From: an uncultured bacterium
GTDB lineage: Bacteria; Bacillota_I; Bacilli_A; RF39; UBA660
Reading direction: 5' to 3'
Length of the DNA stretch: 5,922 bases
Assembly (NCBI GenBank): GCA_949285775.1
Contig: CASEAD010000188.1
Location: forward strand, 1-5,922
In this document: one piece after another, positions 1-5,243 of the stretch
Layout: every line of letters starts with the position of its first letter
Position numbering within the stretch: position 1 is the first letter of the stretch
Notes under the pieces: model-generated
Told to the model about the DNA's origin: nothing
Database searches by the model: none
What the model saw: only the letters and a program-made list of their open reading frames with translations
Position numbers and translations under genes: made by a program

Positions 1-142
1 AACGTTATTTAATTCATATTATGAAGAAGAAAAAATGAATGATAGTATTTATACCCAAGAAAGATTAAATCTACTAACAGCAGTTAAAATTGTAATTAAT
101 GAGGCTTTAGATTTAATTGGTATAATACCAAAAGAAATGTAG
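1..142 (+). CDS. argS: Arginyl-tRNA synthetase, C-terminal end (partial)
   Basis: Only the last 46 codons are in the window, in the frame starting at base 2 and ending at TAG 140-142. The start lies upstream of the window. The product charges tRNA-Arg with arginine in the cytoplasm. The visible part is the end of the anticodon-binding (DALR) domain: an L-F-N-x-Y-Y segment, then R-L-N-L-L-x-A with V-x-x-x-x-x-x-L-x-L-I-G-I, ending in P-K-E-M. This matches the usual ArgRS ending (F-x-x-F-Y, R-L-x-L, L-G-I, E-x-M at the extreme C-terminus), which I recognise from E. coli and Bacillus enzymes. Its position directly before rpoE agrees with the argS-rpoE neighbourhood seen in Firmicutes. The segment is short, but the pattern is distinctive and ends exactly where ArgRS should end. 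Confidence 0.85.
   Translation, partial: TLFNSYYEEEKMNDSIYTQERLNLLTAVKIVINEALDLIGIIPKEM
117..131 (+). promoter_or_regulatory. Possible extended -10 promoter for rpoE inside a perfect palindrome
   Basis: The 3' end of argS contains TGG followed by TATAAT (118-126), a good extended -10 match about 27 bases before the rpoE start. No convincing -35 box lies 16-18 bases upstream. The same bases form a perfect 7+7 inverted repeat, TTGGTAT-A-ATACCAA (117-131). The stretch also encodes the conserved G-I-I-P of ArgRS, so the match may be a by-product of coding constraint in AT-rich DNA. Confidence 0.35.
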
Positions 143-146
143 GAGG
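141..146 (+). promoter_or_regulatory. rpoE ribosome binding site overlapping the argS stop
   Basis: AGGAGG is a full Shine-Dalgarno match placed 6 bases before ATG 153. Its first two bases are the last two of the argS TAG stop codon. It fixes the rpoE start and suggests that ribosomes ending argS could feed rpoE translation. Confidence 0.8.
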
Positions 147-152
147 AATATT

Positions 153-593
153 ATGAAAACACTTAAAAATATGACTAAAGAAGAATTAGAATTATTGTCT
201 TATACTGATATAGCAGCAATGTATTTAAAAGAAAATAAAACAACCAAGAATACTGCCGAATTATTTAAAGAAGTCTGTAACCTATTACAACTATCTGATG
301 AAGAATATTCAGAACAAATTGCTGACTTTTTCCAATCCCTAACTACATCTAAAGATTTTATACTTCTAGAAAGTGGCAATTGGGATTTAAAAGCCAATCA
401 CAGCGTCAAAGTAATTATTGATGACATAGATGAAGAAACTACCGAAGAAGAAAAAGAAGAAGATGACGAAAACGAAGATGACACCGAACCAGATATGCTA
501 GACGCTATCGATGATGATAACTATATAACAGATGATGATACCGAAGACTTATCAGACCTAACAATAGTAAACGAAGAAGAACTAGAAGAATAG
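153..593 (+). CDS. rpoE: DNA-directed RNA polymerase delta subunit
   Basis: The delta subunit binds core RNA polymerase of low-GC Gram-positives. It aids enzyme recycling, displaces nucleic acid from the polymerase and sharpens promoter response to initiating NTP levels. Of the 146 residues, about 1-82 form the folded HARE-HTH domain: an M-T-K-E-E-L-x-x-L-S-Y opening, D-I-A-x-x-Y-L, the helix around A-E-L-F-K-E-V (35-41) and the G-N-W-D-L strand (75-79). From residue 90 to the end, 33 of 57 residues are Asp or Glu, the disordered acidic tail typical of delta. A small hydrophobic island, L-T-I-V (136-139), sits near the end. The protein is somewhat shorter than the roughly 170-residue B. subtilis form, and the missing length is in the tail. 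The start is set by AGGAGG 6 bases upstream. pyrG, often found next in Bacilli, does not follow here. Confidence 0.93.
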   Translation: MKTLKNMTKEELELLSYTDIAAMYLKENKTTKNTAELFKEVCNLLQLSDEEYSEQIADFFQSLTTSKDFILLESGNWDLKANHSVKVIIDDIDEETTEEEKEEDDENEDDTEPDMLDAIDDDNYITDDDTEDLSDLTIVNEEELEE

Positions 594-605
594 TATCTTC
601 TTTTT
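584..605 (+). terminator. Weak candidate terminator after rpoE
   Basis: AGAAGA (584-589) pairs with TCTTCT (596-601) across a six-base loop, followed by a short T-run (601-605). An alternative pairing uses AAGAAGA (574-580) with 596-602. The stem is only 6-7 bp with two GC pairs and begins inside the rpoE coding sequence, so termination would be leaky at best. Confidence 0.35.
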
Positions 606-606
606 A

Positions 607-635
607 TTAATATATTTACAAGACAAGCATATATT
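607..635 (+). promoter_or_regulatory. Possible promoter for the DUF2229 gene pair
   Basis: TTAATA (607-612, 4 of 6 to TTGACA) and TATATT (630-635, 5 of 6 to TATAAT) are spaced by 17 bases. A start near 642 would leave a leader of about 14 bases holding AAGGTG (645-650) before ATG 656. In DNA this AT-rich such matches are easily found by chance. Confidence 0.3.
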
Positions 636-655
636 TAATTGAAAAAGGTGAATAT

Positions 656-1579
656 ATGAAAAAAAATATAACTATTGGTATTCCAAAGGCTTTTTTATAT
701 TATAGACACAAAATATTATGGAAATCTTTTTTTACTAATCTAGGTTATAACATCATAATAAGTACTGATACTAACAAAGAAACTATTGAAATAGGAAAAA
801 AATATTCCATTGATGAATCTTGTTTAGCATCTAAAATATATTTAGGACACGTATCATACTTAAAAGACAAATGCGACTATATTTTTATCCCTAGAATATC
901 CGACTATGGAAAAGGAGAAAAAGTATGTATGAAGTTTAATGGAACCTATGATATCGTAAAAAATACTTTCCCAGAAGTAAATATAATAGACTGTAATATA
1001 GAAACTACTAAAAAATCTAATGAGTTCATCGCCTATGCTAAATTAGGACTAAAACTAACCAAAAATATCTTTAAAATAGTATATTCCTATATTAAAGCCA
1101 AAAGTAAAGAGAAAAAGTACCAAAAACAACAAATGATAAAACAACAAATAAAACTAAATACTAAAAAACTAAAAGTATTAATAATATCTCATCCGTACAA
1201 TATATACGATAAATATATAGGAGAACCAATAAGAAAAATATTAAATAACATGAATGTAGAATTAATATATGCCGATCTATTAGATAAGAAAATAGCAAAA
1301 AAATATGCCAAAGAACTATCTCCTACCCTTTATTGGATTTATTCTAAAGAATTAATTGGCGCAATAGGATATTACCAAAACCAAGTAGATGGCATAATCT
1401 TTCTTACAACATTTCCTTGTGGACCCGACTCCTTAGTAAATGAATTAATGATTAGAAAAATAAAAAAAATACCTATCACTAACATATTAATAGATGAATC
1501 CAACGCTGAAGCAGGCATTCAAACTAGATTAGAAAGCTTTATTGATATTATAAAAGAGAGGAGAAATCATAATGATTAA
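656..1579 (+). CDS. DUF2229/HgdB-like protein, COG3580-type subunit
   Basis: This protein belongs to the acyl-CoA dehydratase activase-related family (DUF2229, relatives of the HgdB/HgdC 2-hydroxyglutaryl-CoA dehydratase system). The substrate is unknown for this branch. The N-terminus has the family signature I-G-I-P-K-A (7-12), Y-Y, W-x-x-F-F (22-26), L-G and S-T-D-T. Then come E-S-C (C56), L-G-H-V (63-66), D-Y-I-F-I-P-R (74-80) and V-C-M-K-F (C91), where many relatives have C-P-x-F. Residues 125-170 are a Lys-rich linker. The second half holds a new alpha/beta start, K-V-L-I-I-S-H-P (173-180), then F-P-C-G-P-D-S (C255) and the terminal D-E-S-N-A-E-A-G-x-Q-T-R-L-E-S-F (280-295). C56, C91 and C255 are the likely iron-sulfur ligands. 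At 307 residues it is complete but lacks the ASKHA ATPase domain fused to DUF2229 in long versions. AAGGTG sits 5 bases before the start. The next gene overlaps it by 8 bases, implying a complex. Confidence 0.8.
   Translation: MKKNITIGIPKAFLYYRHKILWKSFFTNLGYNIIISTDTNKETIEIGKKYSIDESCLASKIYLGHVSYLKDKCDYIFIPRISDYGKGEKVCMKFNGTYDIVKNTFPEVNIIDCNIETTKKSNEFIAYAKLGLKLTKNIFKIVYSYIKAKSKEKKYQKQQMIKQQIKLNTKKLKVLIISHPYNIYDKYIGEPIRKILNNMNVELIYADLLDKKIAKKYAKELSPTLYWIYSKELIGAIGYYQNQVDGIIFLTTFPCGPDSLVNELMIRKIKKIPITNILIDESNAEAGIQTRLESFIDIIKERRNHND
1558..1563 (+). promoter_or_regulatory. Ribosome binding site of the second HgdB-like gene, inside the first
   Basis: GAGGAG lies 8 bases before ATG 1572, within the last codons of the preceding gene, whose TAA is at 1577-1579. 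The 8-base overlap in a different frame indicates translational coupling of the two subunits. Confidence 0.75.
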
Positions 1580-2654
1580 AAAAATAACTTTCCCTCACTT
1601 AGGAAACTATTATATACCCATATCTTATCTAGTAAAAAAAGCCACCAAATGTAAAGTTATAATCCCCCCACCCATAACCAAAAAAACCATAGAATTAGGA
1701 AGCGCTTATTCCCCAGATTATGTCTGTGTTCCTTTCAAATATAACCTAGGAAACTTCATCGAAGCATTAGATAAAGGTGCTAATGTCATATTACAAGCAG
1801 GAGGTGGATGCCGCTACGGATACTATGCTGAATTACAAGAAAAAATATTAAGAGAATTAAATTATGAATTTGAATTTGTAAATTTTATCCAAAATAATCG
1901 CGTATCTTTATTATCTATTTACAAGTACTCCAAAAAACTAAACAAAAAACTAAATGTCTTTACTTATACATACTATCTAATAAATACATTCTTAATTATA
2001 ATAACTATGGATAAATTATCAATCTATCCAAGAGAAAATATGGGTTTTGAAAAACAAAAAAACAGTTTTATTAATACTGAAAAAAAACTACTAAAGGAAC
2101 TAAACCAAGATAATCAAAACCCTATAAAAATAATAAAAAACTACTTTAAATATAAAAAACTATTCCAAAGTATTCCTATAAACAAACCAAAAGATTGTTT
2201 AAAAGTAGGCTTAGTAGGAGAACTATATTCCCTTATGGAGCCATATTGTAGCAACAATATAGAAAGAAAGTTATCTCAAAAAGGAGTTGAAGTACACCGC
2301 TTCACTACCCTAACATACCTGTTAATACAAAAAAAATTCAAACTAAAGAAATATTTAAAAAGAAGCAAAAAATATCTAAAATACCATCTAGGAGCGGACG
2401 CTACCGAAAGTGTTGCTATCTCCCAAATACTAGCACAAAAAGGCTATGATGGAATAATACATATAAAAAGTTTTGGTTGTACACCAGAAATAAATGCTAT
2501 GCCTATTCTAGAAAATATCAGCGCCGAATACAACATACCTATTATCTATTTTAGTTTTGATTCCCAAGACAGTGAAGTTGCTATAAACACTAGATTAGAA
2601 GCATTCTATGATATGCTAGAACAAAAAAGAAATAAATCAACCACCAAAAACTAA
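1572..2654 (+). CDS. HgdB-like protein, COG3581-type subunit
   Basis: This is the partner of the preceding gene, recognised as the COG3581-type 'CoA protein activase' relative within the 2-hydroxyacyl-CoA dehydratase superfamily. Visible signature blocks are F-P-H-L-G-N (7-12), P-P-P-I-T-K-K-T-I-E-L-G (32-43), Y-V-C-V-P-F-K (50-56), L-G-N-F-I-E-A (59-65) and G-A-N-V-I-L (69-74). They continue with G-G-G-C-R-Y-G-Y-Y (77-85), a helical middle of about 110-200, K-V-G-L-V-G-E-L-Y (211-219), S-F-G-C-T-P-E (300-306) and N-T-R-L-E-A-F (339-345). C52, C80 and C303 stand in conserved positions and probably bind a [4Fe-4S] cluster; C226 (E-P-Y-C) is a further candidate. The length of 360 residues is normal for a stand-alone member. 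It shares the terminal T-R-L-E-x-F motif with its neighbour, suggesting homologous halves of a heterodimer. The true reaction is unknown: these proteins could act on an acyl-CoA or be Fe-S proteins of a different role. Confidence 0.8.
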   Translation: MIKKITFPHLGNYYIPISYLVKKATKCKVIIPPPITKKTIELGSAYSPDYVCVPFKYNLGNFIEALDKGANVILQAGGGCRYGYYAELQEKILRELNYEFEFVNFIQNNRVSLLSIYKYSKKLNKKLNVFTYTYYLINTFLIIITMDKLSIYPRENMGFEKQKNSFINTEKKLLKELNQDNQNPIKIIKNYFKYKKLFQSIPINKPKDCLKVGLVGELYSLMEPYCSNNIERKLSQKGVEVHRFTTLTYLLIQKKFKLKKYLKRSKKYLKYHLGADATESVAISQILAQKGYDGIIHIKSFGCTPEINAMPILENISAEYNIPIIYFSFDSQDSEVAINTRLEAFYDMLEQKRNKSTTKN

Positions 2655-2659
2655 CCTTC

Positions 2660-2686
2660 AAGAAAGAAATAAACGTCTTTCTTTTT
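2660..2686 (+). terminator. Intrinsic terminator after the HgdB-like pair
   Basis: AAGAAAGA (2660-2667) is perfectly complementary to TCTTTCTT (2676-2683) around an eight-base loop, and a T-run (2682-2686) follows. The stem is AT-rich, with two GC pairs, as expected in this genome. It lies 6 bases past the stop codon and just before the next promoter. Confidence 0.6.
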
Positions 2687-2697
2687 ACTCTTTATTC

Positions 2698-2706
2698 TGT
2701 TATAAT
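2698..2706 (+). promoter_or_regulatory. Extended -10 promoter of the DUF2974 gene
   Basis: TGT followed by a perfect TATAAT (2701-2706) gives an extended -10 element. The -35 position (about 2678-2683, TTTCTT) is poor and overlaps the terminator arm. Transcription from about 2713 would give a leader of about 16 bases containing GAGGAA (2718-2723) before ATG 2729. The same nine bases recur before the gene at 3900. Confidence 0.65.
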
Positions 2707-2728
2707 ATCTATGAAATGAGGAATATAT

Positions 2729-3829
2729 ATGAATATCTTTAGTTACATAGACAAATATAGCAGCAAAAATTTTCAAGAAGAACCATTTAATGAAGTAGAC
2801 AATATCATTTTCTCCACCCTTTCTTATATTGATTTAAATAATTACGTAAGTCATAACAAATCCAACAAAAAAACCATAGAACAAGTAGGCAATAATTATT
2901 TTCAAGATCACCCAAATAAAGAAAAAACTATTTTAGCAACTAAAAATGCTTTAAAAGTATTAAAATATATCAAGAATACTTTAAGATACAAAAACCTATT
3001 ATTATATAACTACTGTTATATAGGAGATAAAGAACAACAATTTAGCGCTATTACAATCGAAATAAATAATCACCTAATCTATGTATCTTTTGAAGGAACA
3101 GATGGACTTATAAGTGGCTGGAAAGAAGACTTTATGATGTCCTATAAATTTCCCGTCTTATCCCAAAGAAGAGCTATAGATTATATTAATAAAAACTTCC
3201 TATTCACCAACAAAAAAATAATACTCGGAGGCCATTCTAAAGGAGGTAACTTAGCCCTCGTATCAGGAATGTATGCCAACTTCTTTATCAAAAGAAAAAT
3301 AATAAATATCTACAATAACGATGGCCCAGGACTTATTAATAAACAATTTAACTCTAAAAAATATTTAAGTATAAAAAATAAATTAATTCACATTATTCCA
3401 AATTATTCAGTATTTGGACTAATATTTAATCATGACAATAGCTATATAGTAATAAAATCAACCAAAAAAAATATATTTGCCCATGACTTCGCAACTTGGG
3501 TTGTAGAAAAAAACACCTTTCAAAGATCAACTCTTAGCACTTTAAGTATCGCTATAGAAAAAGGATGTGCTAAATGGCTTAATAAATATGATTATCAAAA
3601 AAGAGAAAAATTTATCAAAAACCTTTTCCAAACATTTGAAGAATTAAACATAACAAACCTAATGGATTTTAATAATAATAAAAAATTAATAATTGATTTA
3701 ATAATGAAATCCCAAAATATAGATAATGAAATAAAACTAATGCTAAAAGATTTTATACAAACAATTTTTAACTATTTCAAGGAAATAAAATTAGAAGAAT
3801 TACAAATATTAATAGGAAATAAAAAATAA
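2729..3829 (+). CDS. DUF2974 (Mbeg1-like) alpha/beta-hydrolase
   Basis: This looks like a lipase-fold hydrolase of the DUF2974/Mbeg1-like family, common in Firmicutes and of unknown substrate. The N-terminus has the family's N-x-x-D-x-x-I-F-S-x-L-S-Y-I-D pattern (22-35). F-E-G-T-D (121-125) and W-K-E-D-F (131-135) form the oxyanion-side region. G-G-H-S-K-G-G-N-L-A (167-176) is the nucleophile elbow with S170. N-N-D-G-P-G (196-201) supplies candidate acid D198, and A-H-D-F-x-T-W (251-257) supplies candidate base H252. The triad is therefore present and the enzyme is probably active. The roughly 100-residue C-terminal part (262-366) is helical, charged and not recognisable. No signal peptide or membrane segment is evident, so the enzyme is probably cytoplasmic. 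It is flanked by its own promoter and the next gene's promoter, so it is likely monocistronic. Length (366) fits the family. Confidence 0.85.
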   Translation: MNIFSYIDKYSSKNFQEEPFNEVDNIIFSTLSYIDLNNYVSHNKSNKKTIEQVGNNYFQDHPNKEKTILATKNALKVLKYIKNTLRYKNLLLYNYCYIGDKEQQFSAITIEINNHLIYVSFEGTDGLISGWKEDFMMSYKFPVLSQRRAIDYINKNFLFTNKKIILGGHSKGGNLALVSGMYANFFIKRKIINIYNNDGPGLINKQFNSKKYLSIKNKLIHIIPNYSVFGLIFNHDNSYIVIKSTKKNIFAHDFATWVVEKNTFQRSTLSTLSIAIEKGCAKWLNKYDYQKREKFIKNLFQTFEELNITNLMDFNNNKKLIIDLIMKSQNIDNEIKLMLKDFIQTIFNYFKEIKLEELQILIGNKK

Positions 3830-3862
3830 TTATCAATTTCTCTTTTGTATCTTAAAAAAATA

Positions 3863-3871
3863 TGTTATAAT
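3863..3871 (+). promoter_or_regulatory. Extended -10 promoter of the VUT-like/S24 operon
   Basis: TGT followed by TATAAT (3866-3871) is identical to the element at 2698-2706. A loose -35 (TTTTGT at 3843-3848, 17-base spacing) is present. The implied leader of about 22 bases carries AAGGTGG (3886-3892), 7 bases before ATG 3900. The leader is too short for a riboswitch. Confidence 0.65.
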
Positions 3872-3899
3872 TAATAGCGAATAAGAAGGTGGTACATAT

Positions 3900-4565
3900 A
3901 TGAATATATTAATCTATTTTTGTATCTTAATTATTGTAACTATAACCATATATCTAATGAGAAAATTACTAGGCAAACAAGGATTAGAATTAACTCTAAT
4001 TATTGTAAATATATTGTCACTAATCCTATCATTTAAATTTATTAAAATATCTAACTTTAGTATTATCTCTAATTCTATTACCTATGTATCTATTTTTACA
4101 GTAATATACTTATTATTAGAAGAATACGATCATAAAGATATAAAAAAAACAATCAATACCAATTTCATAATAAATATATTCTTATCTATAATGCTCTACC
4201 TTATGTCATATTACACTCAAGCCATAAACGATACCGTAGGAATAAATATGACTAACGTCTTCATAAGAAATTACCGTATCCTAATTGCTTATCCCATTAC
4301 AACCTTCTTATCATCCCACCTAACAATATTAATGTACAATAAAATCAAAAATCTATACAATAATATGTTTATAAGCACCACTACAACATACTTAGCAATA
4401 GGACTAATTGATATAATTATCTATACCTTAATAGGATACTTAAATGTCTATCAAATCAAAATACTAATAGAAATAGCCTTATCCACATATATGATTAGAC
4501 TAGTATTAACAGTATTACACTCACTACTTTTAACTATCCTAACCAAAAAGAAGGTGAAAAGATGA
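3900..4565 (+). CDS. VUT/YhhQ-like integral membrane protein, first of a tandem pair
   Basis: This 221-residue polytopic membrane protein has hydrophobic segments at about 2-20, 30-48, 57-73, 86-104, 125-142, 160-180 and 184-213, with a Lys-rich C-terminal tail. The layout resembles the VUT_1/YhhQ family, whose studied members import queuosine precursors (preQ0, preQ1 or queuine). Family-like features are K-Q-G-L before segment 2, a V-N-I-L-S-L-x-x-S-F-K-F-I block, and L-L-L-E-E-Y (71-76) followed by a charged loop, where my recollection of the family is D-L-L-x-E-x-Y-G. N-V-F-I-x-x-x-R-I (119-127), S-S-H (138-140) and a G-x-x-D-x-x-I-Y helix (168-175) also fit. The Asp of the D-x-x-x-E pattern is Tyr70 here; E74 is kept. 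The match is from remembered patterns at low identity, so substrate transfer is uncertain. It shares ATGA with the next gene. Confidence 0.6.
   Translation: MNILIYFCILIIVTITIYLMRKLLGKQGLELTLIIVNILSLILSFKFIKISNFSIISNSITYVSIFTVIYLLLEEYDHKDIKKTINTNFIINIFLSIMLYLMSYYTQAINDTVGINMTNVFIRNYRILIAYPITTFLSSHLTILMYNKIKNLYNNMFISTTTTYLAIGLIDIIIYTLIGYLNVYQIKILIEIALSTYMIRLVLTVLHSLLLTILTKKKVKR
4551..4564 (+). promoter_or_regulatory. Ribosome binding site and ATGA overlap coupling the two membrane-protein genes
   Basis: AAGGTG (4551-4556) lies 5 bases before ATG 4562 and inside the end of the first gene. That ATG overlaps the TGA stop (4563-4565) in the classic ATGA arrangement, implying coupled, near-equimolar synthesis. 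Confidence 0.75.
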
Positions 4566-5230
4566 ATAATATCCATATATTATTTATAGAAATTATATTA
4601 TGCTTATCTCTACTAATAATACTATATAAGAAATATAGAATAAATGGTATGTACAGTTATATAATCGTATCCTTTATCTTATCAAAACTCATGTCCCTAA
4701 AAACAATTGAACTATATAACTATGATCTAAATCTAGGTATAATACCTTTTACAACAATCTTTATTGCAAGTAATATAATCGTTCAAAAAAAGGGACCCGA
4801 AGAAATAAAAAAATTAATATTAATACTTTTAGCAACTTCAATTATAAGTTATGCCATATTATACCTAATAACCCTAATAGAACCAAGCAATATTAATTTA
4901 TTCACTAGTGCTTCATATAATAATATATTTATTGATAGTCCAAGAATATATTTTGCTAACATTGTAACCATACTATATACCCTATTCTTTAATTCCAAAC
5001 TATATTATTACCTAAAAAAAGAAAAAAATAGAATATGGATAAGCAATATCTTTTCAAGCATTATAATTCAATTTATTGTTGCAACTCTCTTTAGTATAAT
5101 TGCATACGCTATTACAATCGAAATAATAGATATATTAAAATTAATTATGATAAGATACATAATAAGCTTAATAATATGTACTATAAGTACATTTACCATA
5201 TATATAACCAATAACATAAAAGAAAAGTAA
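4562..5230 (+). CDS. VUT/YhhQ-like integral membrane protein, second of a tandem pair
   Basis: This 222-residue membrane protein is a divergent paralogue of the preceding gene, with hydrophobic segments at about 4-22, 31-47, 57-75, 84-104, 127-145, 160-185 and 187-216. The two align without gaps over about 60 residues. I-N-G-M (27-30) falls under K-Q-G-L, S-L-K-T-I-E-L (45-51) under S-F-K-F-I-K-I, and E-I-K-K-L-I (81-86) under D-I-K-K-T-I. They meet again at N-I-F-I-D-S-P-R-I (121-129) under N-V-F-I-R-N-Y-R-I. S-P-R-I, W-I-S-N and the terminal helices are the most VUT-like parts. At the positions where I recall the family having acidic D-x-x-x-E, this copy has N71 and Q75, whereas the first copy has Y70 and E74. 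Heterodimer formation is inferred from coupling and paralogy. The family call is moderate and the substrate unknown. Confidence 0.58.
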   Translation: MNNIHILFIEIILCLSLLIILYKKYRINGMYSYIIVSFILSKLMSLKTIELYNYDLNLGIIPFTTIFIASNIIVQKKGPEEIKKLILILLATSIISYAILYLITLIEPSNINLFTSASYNNIFIDSPRIYFANIVTILYTLFFNSKLYYYLKKEKNRIWISNIFSSIIIQFIVATLFSIIAYAITIEIIDILKLIMIRYIISLIICTISTFTIYITNNIKEK

Positions 5231-5233
5231 GGA
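5229..5233 (+). promoter_or_regulatory. Ribosome binding site of the S24-type regulator, overlapping the previous stop
   Basis: AAGGA begins within the TAA stop (5228-5230) of the second membrane-protein gene and lies 10 bases before ATG 5244. No separate promoter is visible in the 13-base gap, so the regulator is probably cotranscribed with the membrane-protein genes. Confidence 0.65.
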
Positions 5234-5243
5234 AGTATTTAAT

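Noticed and set aside
200..397. Minus-strand open frame of 65 codons
   Set aside because: It lies entirely inside the well-supported rpoE gene, has no ribosome binding site or recognisable family, and is explained as an antisense shadow.
656..680. A-run just after the start codon of the first HgdB-like gene as a slippage or frameshift site
   Set aside because: Runs of seven or more A are common across this AT-rich window, and the frame continues intact into conserved sequence.
3816..3840. Possible terminator after the DUF2974 gene (GAAAT pairing with ATTTC)
   Set aside because: The stem is only 5 bp with a 15-base loop, starts inside the coding sequence and is followed by only a broken T-run, so it is too weak to call.
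3830..3899. Possible preQ1 or other riboswitch upstream of the VUT-like pair
   Set aside because: A queuosine-precursor transporter could carry one, but the 70-base gap holds only the promoter, a leader of about 22 bases and the ribosome binding site. No preQ1-type stem, loop and A-rich tail arrangement is visible.
4562..4590. Mycoplasma-type code reading TGA as Trp
   Set aside because: Reading through TGA 4563-4565 would add only eight codons before a TAG. All genes are full length with TGG as Trp, so the standard code explains the window.
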